NCBI RefSeq assembly: GCF_000787835.1
Contig: NZ_BBPP01000006.1
Coordinates: 191,548-252,360 of the forward strand
Direction: 5' to 3'
Origin: Streptacidiphilus melanogenes
GTDB taxonomy: Bacteria > Actinomycetota > Actinomycetes > Streptomycetales > Streptomycetaceae
DNA: 60,813 nt
A model generated the notes under the pieces. That model made no database searches. It was given only the letters and a program-made list of their open reading frames with translations, and was not told the origin of the DNA. Position 1 is the first letter of the stretch; the number at the start of each line of letters is the position of its first letter. Below are positions 1 to 16,648 of this stretch, in pieces. Both the position numbers and the translations under genes were made by a program.

Positions 1-12
1 GTCCCGCTGTAG

Positions 13-62
13 CAGGGCCATCCGCCCCGGGTGGTTGCTCGCGCAGTCCCCCGCGCCCCTGG
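13..62. repeat. Intergenic repeat, copy 1 (5' edge of NRPS cluster)
   Basis: About 50 bases that recur with only a few mismatches at 16599-16648. The block ends in the 'ccgcgcccct' string seen in many streptomycete intergenic repeats. It sits directly upstream of the first NRPS gene, so the two copies bracket the NRPS-P450-exporter operon. At the second site it forms one arm of a large hairpin. Here only one arm is visible because the window starts at base 1. Confidence 0.7.
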
Positions 63-173
63 GTGGTCCAACTGAGTGCGCAGCGTGGGTTGCGCGCAGC
101 GCTGCGTCTTCTTCCCTACTGGCCGGTGAGGCCCGAGCGGCAGTCTGCAGGAAACACCGCTTGGAGGCCCACC

Positions 174-3100
174 GTGACTGCAACCTCAGCCGTCCCCGAC
201 GGGGCGCACGACGACGACCGCCCACGCACCGCGTCCTTCGCGCAGCGCCGGCTCTGGTTCCTGGACCAACTCGCCAAGGACGCCTCCGGCTCCCTGCTGC
301 CGCTCGCCCTGCGGCTGCGTGGTCCCCTCGACGCCGACGCCCTGGAGCGCGCGCTCGCGGGGATCGCCGACCGCCACGAGGTCCTGCGGACCCGCTTCAC
401 CGCCGTGGGCGGCGAGCCCGTGCCGCAGGTGGACCCGGCGGGCGGCTCGTCGCTGGAGCGGGTCGAGGCCACGGACGTCGCCTCCCTGTTCGCGGCGCAG
501 TTGGCCCGTCCGCTGGACCTCGCGACCGAGCACCCGATGCGCGCCGTCCTGGCGCGGCTCGCGGCCGACGACCACGTCCTGCTGGTGACGATCCATCACA
601 TCGCGGTCGACGGCTGGTCCTGGGACGTGCTGATGCGCGAACTCGCGGCCGGCTACCAGGGCGAGGCCGTCGCCGCCCCGGCGCTGCAGTACGGCGAGGT
701 GGCCGCCGCGCAGGCCGAGCGGCTCAGCGGTGTGCGGATGGAGAAGCTGCTGGGCTACTGGCGCGAGCGCCTCGACGGGCTGGCGCCGCTCGCCCTGCCG
801 ACGGACCGGCCCCGGCCGCGCTTCTGGGACGGCGCGGGCGACGTGGTGCGCTTCCGGCTCCCGGCCGACCTCGTCGCCGAGGTGGACGTCCTCGCCCGCA
901 AGCACCGGGCGACCCGCTACATGCTGCTGCTCGCCGTCTACCAGGCGCTGCTGGGCCACTGGTCCGGCCGCACCGACATCGCCGTCTGCTCCACCCTGGC
1001 CGACCGCGGCAGCGCCCAGGTCGCCGACCTGATCGGCCCGTTCGTCAACACCGTGGTGCTGCGTGCGGACCTCTCCGGTGGGCCCGGCTTCGACGCGCTG
1101 CTGGACCGGGTGCGGGCCGGCGTGCTGCAGGACCTCTCCCGTTGCGAGGCTCCCTTCGACACCGTCGTGCGGGCCGTCGGCGGCGAGCGCGACCTGTCCC
1201 GGCACCCCTTGGCACAGGCCTCGTTCACCCTGCTCAACACCGCCCACCACGAGCTGCGCCTGCCCGGTCTGGAGGTCGAGCTGGTGCCGCCGCCGCTCGG
1301 CGGGACGGCGCTCGACGTCTTCCTCGACCTCAACCTCTGCCCGGACGGCACCGTCGCCGCCCGGCTCCAGTACGCGACGGCCCTGTTCGACGCGGCGACG
1401 ATGGAGCGGTTCAGCGCCGCCTACGTCGAGCTGCTGCGCGCGGTGCTGGCCGATCCGCAGACCCCCGTACGCGAACTGGCGTCCCGGCTGGCCCTGCTGC
1501 CGGGCGCGGGCGAGGGCGTGGACGTCGACACCGTCGTGAACGAGTGGAGCCGCGCCGCCGACCGGCCCGCTGGCGAGCCGGCCCCGGTGGCCTTCGCCGG
1601 TCCCGCCGAAGCGGTCGCGCTCGTCTGCGGCGGGAACACGCTCAGCTACGGCGAGCTGCACGGTCTGACGGGGGGTCTCGCCGATGCCCTGCGCGACGCG
1701 GGCGTCGGGGTGGGCGGCCCGGTCGGCGTGCTGGTCCGGCGCGGCGTCTGGTCGGTGGCCGCCATGGGCGGCGCCTGGCGCGCGGGCGGCGTCTACGTCC
1801 CGCTCGACGCGGACCTGCCGCAACAGCGGCTCGCGTTCATGGTGCGGGAGGCGGGTCTCGTCGCGCTGGTCGCGGACGAGAAGACCGCCTTCCTCGCCGA
1901 GGAGTTGGCGGCGCAGGGCACTGCCGACGAGGCCCACCCCGGTCTCCGGCCCGGCGACGCCGTGCCCGACGCATATCGGGCGATCACAGCCCCGGTCGGC
2001 TCGCCGACGCCTGCTGACGGCTCCGGTACCGCTCCGGCCGCGCGTGCGCGCGCCGCGGGCGGTACGCCGCTGCCGGTCGTCCGGGTCGAGGCCGTCGTGG
2101 CGAACGCCGACGCGCCGCGCCACGCCCCGCATCCGGACGAGCTCGCCCATGTCATCTTCACCTCCGGCTCCACCGGCCGCCCCAAGGCCGTCGGTGTCGA
2201 GCACCGGGCGCTGGCCGCGCACGTCGCGGCCGCCCGCGAGCGGTTCGCCGTCACGGCGGACGACCGGGTGCTGGCCTTCTCCTCGTTCTGCTTCGACGCC
2301 TCGCTCGACCAGCTGCTGCCCGCTCTCGGCTGCGGTGCGCAGGTGGTGATCCGCCCGGACGAGCCGTGGCTGCCCACCCAGGTCGCCGAGGCCGTCGCCC
2401 GGCACGGCCTCACCGTCGTCAACCTGCCGCCGACCTTCTGGACCGAGCTCGCGTTCAGCCTGGACCGGCGCAGCGCCGCGCAGCTGACCACGCTGCGCCT
2501 GCTGATCCTGGGCGGCGAGGCGGTCCCGTCCGGGGCGCTGGCCGCCTGGCGGGAGGCCGTGCCGCAGGTGCGGGTCTGCAACGCCTACGGCCCGACGGAG
2601 ACGACCGTCACCGCTGCCACCTTCGACGTGGCCGGACCGGCGGACGGCCGGGTGCCGATCGGCCGCCCGCTCGGCCGGCGTCGCACGTACGTGGTCGACG
2701 CGCACGACGAGCCGGTGCCGGTCGGCGTCCCCGGCGAGCTGCTGATCGGGGGGCCGGAGGTGGCCCGCGGCTACCTCGGCCGTCCGGGCCTGACGGCCGA
2801 GCGCTTCGTGCCGGACCCCTTCGCCGCCGACGGGAGCCGTCTCTACCGCACCGGCGACGTGGTGCAGTGGCTGCCCTCGGGCGACCTGGAGTTCCTGGGC
2901 CGCCGCGACGACCAGATCAAGATCCGCGGCTTCCGGGTCGAGCTGGGCGAGGTCGAGGCCGTGCTGCGCTCGGCCCCCGGTGTGACCGCGGCCGCCGTCC
3001 GCCCGGACGCGGCCACCGGGCAGAGCCTCGCCGGATACGTCGTCGGCGAGGACGTCGACAGCGCCGCGCTGCGTGCGTGGTGCGCGGAACGGCTGCCGCA

Positions 3101-6100
3101 CTACGCGGTGCCCGCCGACTTCCTGGTGCTGGACGCGCTCCCGGTCACCGTCTCGGGCAAGCTGGACCGCGCCGCCCTGCCGGACCTGCGCCCCGACCGC
3201 TCCGCCTCCGGCGCCGGCTACGCCGCGCCGCGCACCGACGACGAGCGGCTCATCGCCTCGATCTGGGCCGACGTGCTGGGCGTCGAACGCATCGGCATCG
3301 ACGACAGCTTCTTCGAGCTGGGCGGGCACTCTCTGCTGGCCACCATGGCCGTCTCCCGCGTCGCGGAGCGCCTGGGCCGCGACGTCGAGCTGCGCGCGCT
3401 CTTCGAGAACCCGCGCATCCGCGAGTTCGGCCCGCTGGTCGCCGCCGCCCGCAAGTCGGCCGGGGCGCAGGTGGTCCCGGTGGACCGCTCGGGCCCGCTG
3501 CCGCTCTCCTTCGCCCAGGAGCGCCTGTGGTTCCTGGACCGCACCTCGGACCAGGGCGACGAGTACGTGCTCTGGTTCTCCTGGCGGCTGCGCGGCCGCC
3601 TGGACCAGGACGCCTGGCAGGCCGCTCTCGATGCGATGACAGCCCGTCACGAGGTGCTGCGCACGGCGCTGCTGGAGGTCGACGGGCGTCCGGTGCAGCA
3701 GGTCTGCGACCCGGTGCCGGTGCCGCTGGAGTGGTTCGACGCCCAGGAGGGCCTGGGCGAGGAGGAGATCCGCCGCCAGGCCCACGCGCTCGCCACCCGC
3801 CGGTTCGACCTGACCCGGCCGCCGATGCTCCGCGCGGGCGTGTGGCAGCTGGACGCCGAGGACCAGGTCGCCGTCGTCGTCTTCCACCACGTCGCCACCG
3901 ACGGCTGGTCCAAGGACGTGTTCCTGCAGGAGCTCACCGAGCTCTACCGGGCCGAGCTGGCCGGTCGGCGGGCGGTCCTGCCGCCGCTGCCGGTGCAGTA
4001 CGGCGACTACGCCGTCTGGCAGCGCGACCGCGCCGACAGCGGCGCGCTGGACGAGCAGCTGGCCCACTGGGCCGAGGCGCTGCGGGGCGTGCCGGTGCTG
4101 GAGCTGCCCACCGACCGGCCGCGTCCGGCCGGCTGGTCCGGCCGGGGCGGCGCGGTGGAGCTCACCCTGCCGACCGAGATGGGCGCACGACTGGACGCCT
4201 TCGCCCGCGAGCACGGCGTGACGCGGTTCATGGTGCTGCTCGCCGTCACCCAGGCGGTGCTGGCCCGCTGGACCGGCCAGACGGACGTGGCCGTCGGCAC
4301 CCCGGTGACCGGGCGCGGCCGGGCCGAACTGGAGCGGCTCGTCGGCTTCTTCGTCAACACCGTGGTGCTGCGCACCGACCTCGCCGACGAGCCGACCTTC
4401 ACCGCCCTGCTGGAGCAGGTCAAGGGCCGGGTGCTGGACGCCTTCGACCACCAGGAGGTGCCGTTCGAGCGCGTGGTGGAGCAGTTGCGGCCCGAGCGTG
4501 ACCTGTCGCGCAACCCGCTCTTCCAGGTCATGGTCGACGTGCAGGAGTCCGCGACCGGCGGTCCCGGCATCGAGGGCCTCGCGGCGAGCGACTTCACCCT
4601 CCCCTGGCGTTCGGCCAAGTTCGACCTGACCGCCGCCTTCCTGCTGTACCCGCACCGCTTCGCGCTCAACGTCGAGTTCGCCGCCGACCTGTTCGACCCG
4701 GAGACCGCGCTGCGCTTCGCCGCGCACGTCGGCCGGGTGCTGGAGGCGGTGCTGGAGGACCCGGACGCGGTCGTGGACCGGATCGACCTGCTAACGGCCG
4801 AGGAGCGCGCCGAACTCGTCGCCGCCGCGGGCGTCGAGGCCGCCGCCGCACCGCCGTTCGCGCTCGCGGGCGAGCCGGACGCGGTCGCGCTGGTCTGCGA
4901 GGGCGAGCGGCTGACCTACGCCGAGCTCGACGCGCTGACGGGCGGGCTGGCGGCGGCGATGGCCGCGGCCGGGGCCACCGCCGGCACGCCGGTGGGCGTC
5001 TGCGTGCGACGCGGCACCGGGTCGGTGGCGGCGATGACCGCCGTCTGGCGCGCGGGCGGCATGTACGTCCCGCTCGACGCGCAGCTGCCCGCCGAGCGCC
5101 TGCGCTACATGCTGGCCGAGGCCGGCGTCGGCCTGGTCCTCGCCGACGCGGCGACCGCGCCCGCCCTGGCAGGCCTCGACGTGCCGCTGCTGCGCGCGGA
5201 CGAGGTGCGGCCGGACGCGGACGGACCCCGGCACCCGAGCGCGCCCGACGACCTCGCCTACACCATCTTCACCTCCGGCTCCACCGGCCGCCCCAAGGCC
5301 GTCGGCGTGGAGCACCACGCACTGGCCGCGCACGTCGCCGCCGCCCGCGAGCTGTTCCGGCTGACGCCCGAGGACCGGGTGCTCACCTTCGCCTCGCTCT
5401 CCTTCGACGCCTCCCTGGAGCAGATCCTGCCCGCGCTGAGCGTCGGCGCGCGGGTGGTGATCCGGCCGGACGAGGTGTGGTCGGTGGAGGAGCTGGCCGC
5501 CCGCGTGCGCGACGAGGGCGTCACCGTGATGGAGCTGACGCCGTCGTACTGGGAGGAGGTCGTCGCCCGCCTGGAAGCGGTCGGACCCGACCTGGCGTCG
5601 CTGCGGCTGCTGGTCACCGGCGGCGAGGTGCTGCCGTCCGGGCCGCTGGCGACCTGGTTCCGGCACCTGCCGGAGGTCCACGTCGTCAACACCTACGGGC
5701 CCACCGAGACCGTCATCTCCGCGACCGCGCACGAGATCGACGCGCCGGTCCAGGGCCGGGTCCCGATCGGCCGTCCGCTCGGCTCGCGCCGCGCCTACGT
5801 GGCCGACGCGCACGGCGCGCTGGTCCCGGTCGGCATCCCCGGCGAACTGCTGGTCGGCGGACCGGAGTTGGCGCGCGGCTACTTGGGCCGCACGGCGCTG
5901 ACCGGCGAGCGGTTCCTGCCCGACCCGTTCGGCCCCGGCGGCGGCCGCGTCTACCGCACCGGCGACCTGGTGCGCCGACTGCCCAGCGGGGAGCTGGAGT
6001 TCGTCGGCCGCAGCGACAACCAGGTGAAGATCCGCGGATTCCGCGTCGAGCCGGGCGAGGCGGAGGCCGTGCTGCGCCGCCACCCGGGCGTGCACGCCGC

Positions 6101-6617
6101 CGCCGTGCTGGTGCGCGAGCTGCGCGGCGAGCCGACCCTGGTCGGCTACGTGGCGGGCAGCGGGCTCTCCTCCGACCAGCTGGCCGCGCACTGCCGCGCC
6201 GAGCTGCCCGGTTACCTCGTCCCGTCGGTCTTCGTGCTGCTGGACCAGCTGCCGCTGACCGTGCAGGGCAAGCTCGACACCGCCGCCCTGCCCGAGCCCG
6301 AGCCGCCGGCGCCCGTGGCGTTCACCGCGCCGCGCACGCCCACCGAGATCGTCATCGCGCAGATCTGGGCCGAGGTGCTGGGCGTGGCCAAGGTCGGCGT
6401 CCACGACGACTTCTTCGCCCTCGGCGGGCACTCGCTGCGCGCCGTCTCCGCCGCCTCCCGGCTGCGGACCGCCTTCGACTGCCCGGTCCAGGTACGCGAC
6501 CTGTTCGAGCACCCGACCGTCGAGCTGCTGGCCGCCGAGGTCGAGCGGCAGCTCGTGGAACTGATCTCCGCCATGAGCGAGGACGAGATCGACCTGTCCC
6601 TGACGTGGACCGACTGA
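174..6617 (+). CDS. Non-ribosomal peptide synthetase, C-A-T-C-A-T
   Basis: Cytoplasmic two-module NRPS of 2147 aa that activates and condenses two amino acids. The GTG at 174 is chosen because GGAGG lies about 6 bases upstream and the first C domain starts about 20 residues later; the frame is open further upstream but that part looks non-coding. Visible order: C1 with HHIAVDG at residues 141-147; A1 with FTSGSTG at 662-668; T1 with LGGHS (phosphopantetheine Ser 1053); C2 with HHVATDG at 1238-1244; A2 with FTSGSTG from 1699; T2 with LGGHS (Ser 2087). The acidic C-terminal tail could dock to the next protein. Specificity residues read by alignment to GrsA: A1 D-A-D-N-I-G-A-V-T-K, A2 D-A-E-E-V-G-T-I-S-K. 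I recognise neither with confidence; both carry an acidic residue at position 239. Because the protein begins with a C domain, it either N-acylates the first residue or follows another NRPS upstream of the window. No epimerase domain is seen. Confidence 0.95.
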   Translation: MTATSAVPDGAHDDDRPRTASFAQRRLWFLDQLAKDASGSLLPLALRLRGPLDADALERALAGIADRHEVLRTRFTAVGGEPVPQVDPAGGSSLERVEATDVASLFAAQLARPLDLATEHPMRAVLARLAADDHVLLVTIHHIAVDGWSWDVLMRELAAGYQGEAVAAPALQYGEVAAAQAERLSGVRMEKLLGYWRERLDGLAPLALPTDRPRPRFWDGAGDVVRFRLPADLVAEVDVLARKHRATRYMLLLAVYQALLGHWSGRTDIAVCSTLADRGSAQVADLIGPFVNTVVLRADLSGGPGFDALLDRVRAGVLQDLSRCEAPFDTVVRAVGGERDLSRHPLAQASFTLLNTAHHELRLPGLEVELVPPPLGGTALDVFLDLNLCPDGTVAARLQYATALFDAATMERFSAAYVELLRAVLADPQTPVRELASRLALLPGAGEGVDVDTVVNEWSRAADRPAGEPAPVAFAGPAEAVALVCGGNTLSYGELHGLTGGLADALRDAGVGVGGPVGVLVRRGVWSVAAMGGAWRAGGVYVPLDADLPQQRLAFMVREAGLVALVADEKTAFLAEELAAQGTADEAHPGLRPGDAVPDAYRAITAPVGSPTPADGSGTAPAARARAAGGTPLPVVRVEAVVANADAPRHAPHPDELAHVIFTSGSTGRPKAVGVEHRALAAHVAAARERFAVTADDRVLAFSSFCFDASLDQLLPALGCGAQVVIRPDEPWLPTQVAEAVARHGLTVVNLPPTFWTELAFSLDRRSAAQLTTLRLLILGGEAVPSGALAAWREAVPQVRVCNAYGPTETTVTAATFDVAGPADGRVPIGRPLGRRRTYVVDAHDEPVPVGVPGELLIGGPEVARGYLGRPGLTAERFVPDPFAADGSRLYRTGDVVQWLPSGDLEFLGRRDDQIKIRGFRVELGEVEAVLRSAPGVTAAAVRPDAATGQSLAGYVVGEDVDSAALRAWCAERLPHYAVPADFLVLDALPVTVSGKLDRAALPDLRPDRSASGAGYAAPRTDDERLIASIWADVLGVERIGIDDSFFELGGHSLLATMAVSRVAERLGRDVELRALFENPRIREFGPLVAAARKSAGAQVVPVDRSGPLPLSFAQERLWFLDRTSDQGDEYVLWFSWRLRGRLDQDAWQAALDAMTARHEVLRTALLEVDGRPVQQVCDPVPVPLEWFDAQEGLGEEEIRRQAHALATRRFDLTRPPMLRAGVWQLDAEDQVAVVVFHHVATDGWSKDVFLQELTELYRAELAGRRAVLPPLPVQYGDYAVWQRDRADSGALDEQLAHWAEALRGVPVLELPTDRPRPAGWSGRGGAVELTLPTEMGARLDAFAREHGVTRFMVLLAVTQAVLARWTGQTDVAVGTPVTGRGRAELERLVGFFVNTVVLRTDLADEPTFTALLEQVKGRVLDAFDHQEVPFERVVEQLRPERDLSRNPLFQVMVDVQESATGGPGIEGLAASDFTLPWRSAKFDLTAAFLLYPHRFALNVEFAADLFDPETALRFAAHVGRVLEAVLEDPDAVVDRIDLLTAEERAELVAAAGVEAAAAPPFALAGEPDAVALVCEGERLTYAELDALTGGLAAAMAAAGATAGTPVGVCVRRGTGSVAAMTAVWRAGGMYVPLDAQLPAERLRYMLAEAGVGLVLADAATAPALAGLDVPLLRADEVRPDADGPRHPSAPDDLAYTIFTSGSTGRPKAVGVEHHALAAHVAAARELFRLTPEDRVLTFASLSFDASLEQILPALSVGARVVIRPDEVWSVEELAARVRDEGVTVMELTPSYWEEVVARLEAVGPDLASLRLLVTGGEVLPSGPLATWFRHLPEVHVVNTYGPTETVISATAHEIDAPVQGRVPIGRPLGSRRAYVADAHGALVPVGIPGELLVGGPELARGYLGRTALTGERFLPDPFGPGGGRVYRTGDLVRRLPSGELEFVGRSDNQVKIRGFRVEPGEAEAVLRRHPGVHAAAVLVRELRGEPTLVGYVAGSGLSSDQLAAHCRAELPGYLVPSVFVLLDQLPLTVQGKLDTAALPEPEPPAPVAFTAPRTPTEIVIAQIWAEVLGVAKVGVHDDFFALGGHSLRAVSAASRLRTAFDCPVQVRDLFEHPTVELLAAEVERQLVELISAMSEDEIDLSLTWTD

Positions 6618-6644
6618 CCTGACATCGGATTGGACCTGAGCATC

Positions 6645-13948
<7,304 letters not shown>

Positions 13949-13952
<4 letters not shown>

Positions 13953-15178
13953 CCACGACCACACTGACGCGCTTCACCGAGCGCTACCTGCTCGACCCGG
14001 CCGTCAACGCCGACCCCTACCCGTACCTGAACGCGCTGCGCGAGCACGATCCGGTCTTCTGGAGCCCGATGCACCGCGCCTGGCTGGTCACCGGCTACGA
14101 CCAGGTGATGCGCTGCCTGCGGGACCCGGCGGTCTCCGCCGACCGGGTGCGCCCGCTGATGGACGCCGTCCCCGAGGGCGCCCGCGAGGACGCCGAGCGC
14201 GCCTTCGGCATCCTCTCCAGCTGGATGGTCTTCAACGACCCGCCCAACCACCGGCGCCTGCGTCAGGTCTTCCAGGAGCAGTTCGCGGCACGGGCGGTGG
14301 CCCGCTACCGCACCTTCACCGAGCGGGCCACCCAGGCCATGCTGGCCCGCAAGGCGGCCGCGGGCCGCACCGGGGACCTCTACGCGGACCTCGCCAAGCC
14401 GCTGCCCGCGCTGGTCTTCGCCCGCTGGCTGGGCGTGCCGCAGGCCCACGGGCCGTCCTTCTGGTACTGGAACGCCAAGGTCGCCGACCTGGTGCTGGGC
14501 ACCGCACAGCAGGAGAGCGAGTACCGCACCTCGCTCCAGTCGCTGTGCAGCCTCGAGGACTACCTCGCCGACCTGGTCGCCCAGCGGCAGGCGGACCCCA
14601 AGGACGACCTGATCAGCTCGGTGCTGGCGGCTGGCCGCATCGGCGACACCGTCACCGAGGCGGAGTTCGTCGGCATGCTCACCCAGATGGCCTTCGCGGG
14701 CGGCGAGACCACCAGCAACCTGATCGCCAACACCATGCTGGCGCTGCTCGCCCAGCCGGAGCTGCTGGCCGCCGTCCAGGCGGATCCGGAGCTGGCGGCG
14801 GTGGCGGTCGAGGAGACGCTGCGCCTGGACGGACCGTCGAAGATGTCGATCCGCAACGCCGCCCGGGACTTCGAGCTGGACGGCCACACCGTGCACGCCG
14901 GGGACCGGATCTTCCTGGTCACCGCGGCCGCCAATCGCGACCCGGCCAAGTTCCCCGACCCGGACGCCTTCGACCTGCGCCGCACCGACGGCACCCACCT
15001 CGGCTTCGGCTTCGGCGCGCACTTCTGCATCGGCGCGGCGCTGGCCCGCCTGGTGGCCGGCGTCGTGGTCTCGGTCCTGGTCCGCGCCCGTCCGCGGCTC
15101 GCCCTGGACGCGCGACGGCTCGCCTGGCAGCCGTCGCTGCTCAACCGGAGCCTGACCGCGCTGCCCGTCCAGTACTGA
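13949..15178 (+). CDS. Cytochrome P450, NRPS tailoring
   Basis: Haem monooxygenase of 409 aa, standard bacterial class I length. Visible motifs: I-helix AGGETT (residues 250-255), K-helix ETLR (E289, R292) and haem loop [10 protein letters not shown] with axial Cys 360. Its ATG overlaps the NRPS stop by four bases (ATGA), which indicates translational coupling and a role on the same pathway, probably hydroxylation of a carrier-bound residue or of the released peptide. No ferredoxin or ferredoxin reductase gene is adjacent, so electrons must come from elsewhere. The oxidised position cannot be read from sequence. Confidence 0.95.
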
Positions 15179-15239
15179 TCCCACCGACCGGGGCGTCGTC
15201 CTCCCGGACGGCGCCCCGCACGAAAGGTCTCCCCTCGCC

Positions 15240-16505
15240 ATGGCTGCCACCGCCTCCGCACCCGCGCCCGTCGCCGAAGCCCCCGCACCCACGCTCTGGG
15301 CGCCGCTGCGGCTCCGCTCCTTCCGACTGCTCTGGCTCGGCCAGTCCCTCTCCCTCCTCGGCGACGGCTTCAGCACCATCGCCTTCTCCTGGATCACGCT
15401 CGCGATCACCCACTCCACCCTCGACCTCGGCTACGTGCTCACCCTGCAGGCCGTCCCCCGCGCCCTGCTGACGCTGGTCGGCGGCTCGCTCAGTGACAAG
15501 TGGTCCCCGCGCACGCTGATGACGGCCTCCAGCCTCACCCGCGCCGTGGTCATGGGCGCGGTCGGCGTGGCCGGCCTGAGCGGCGGGCTCGGCCTGTGGC
15601 TGCTGCTGGGTGCTGCGGGGCTGTTCGGCGCGGTGGACGCCTTCTTCCAGCCGGCCCGCGTGACGGTGCTGCCGTCGGTGGTGGACAAGGCGATGCTGAC
15701 CCAGGCCAACTCGCTGCTCGGCACCGGCACCCGGATCAGCGCGGTCCTCGGCCCGGCCCTCGGCGGCGTCGTGGTAGCGGTCACCCAGCCGTCGGTCGCC
15801 TTCGTGGTGGACGCGGTCTGCTTCACGCTCTGCGGCCTGCTGGTCTCCCGCATCCGGCCGCTGACGAGCCGTCCGCAGCCGTCCGGCCCCGGGGAGAAGG
15901 GCGAGGGCCTCGGCGCCCGCATCCGCGTCGGCATCGGCTTCGCCCTCAAGGACCCGCGCATCCGCACCATCCTCGCCCTCGACACGGCGGTCAACTTCTC
16001 CTACGCGGGCCCGTTCACGGTCGGCTTCGCCACGCTGGCGCGTGCAGCCGGCCACGGCGGCTCCACCACCCTCGGCCTCCTCAACGGCGCACTGGCCGGC
16101 GGCGCGATGCTGGGCACCCTCGTCGGCGGCACGGTCAAGGGCAGCCCCCGCGTCGGCCTGATGGTCGCCGCCCTGGCGGGCTGGCTCGCCATCGGCATGG
16201 GCGCACTGGGCTTCGTCGGCAGCCCGGTCGCGGCGGTGGCGACGGTTCTCGCGATGGGCTTCGGCATCGGGTTCCAGGGTGTCTTCGGACTCAGCTGGAT
16301 CCAGCGCAACATCCCGGGCGAGGTGCTGAGCCGAGTCGTCTCGGTGGACATGGTCCTCGGCTACGCGGCCGCGCCGATCTCGCTCGTCGCCTGCGGGGCC
16401 CTGGCGCGAACGGGCACGGCAGCGCTGTTCGCCTTGCCGGCCGTGATCCTGGCGCTGACGGCGCTGGCGACCCTCTCCTCCGCGCAGGTCCGTTCGATGA
16501 AGTAG
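15240..16505 (+). CDS. MFS transporter, probable product exporter
   Basis: Integral membrane protein of 421 aa, consistent with 12 transmembrane segments. The N-terminal 20 residues are Ala/Pro-rich; the first helices follow (LLGDGFSTIAFSWITLAI), then the loop GGSLSDKWSPR, which matches the conserved MFS loop between helices 2 and 3. The overall pattern resembles EntS/MFS_3-type exporters. It is the last gene of the NRPS operon, 61 bases after the P450, so export of the peptide or self-resistance is the likely role. The start has GAAAGG about 10 bases upstream. Confidence 0.9.
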   Translation: MAATASAPAPVAEAPAPTLWAPLRLRSFRLLWLGQSLSLLGDGFSTIAFSWITLAITHSTLDLGYVLTLQAVPRALLTLVGGSLSDKWSPRTLMTASSLTRAVVMGAVGVAGLSGGLGLWLLLGAAGLFGAVDAFFQPARVTVLPSVVDKAMLTQANSLLGTGTRISAVLGPALGGVVVAVTQPSVAFVVDAVCFTLCGLLVSRIRPLTSRPQPSGPGEKGEGLGARIRVGIGFALKDPRIRTILALDTAVNFSYAGPFTVGFATLARAAGHGGSTTLGLLNGALAGGAMLGTLVGGTVKGSPRVGLMVAALAGWLAIGMGALGFVGSPVAAVATVLAMGFGIGFQGVFGLSWIQRNIPGEVLSRVVSVDMVLGYAAAPISLVACGALARTGTAALFALPAVILALTALATLSSAQVRSMK

Positions 16506-16515
16506 TTACAACGCC

Positions 16516-16648
16516 CAGGGGCGCGAGGAACTGCGCGACATTCCCCAGCCTTCGGCCGGGAGGTACCCCGATCCGATGAGCGGACGGCCCTCAGCGCGCA
16601 GGGCCATCCGCCCCGGGTGGTTTCTCGCGCGGTTCCCCGCGCCCCTGG
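16516..16648. terminator. Large imperfect hairpin between convergent genes
   Basis: The arm at 16516-16541 and the arm at 16623-16648 are complementary over about 26 bases with three mismatches. They lie between the plus-strand exporter (stop 16505) and the minus-strand LAL regulator. A bidirectional terminator is likely, although the right arm and loop lie inside the predicted 3' end of the LAL gene. Confidence 0.6.
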
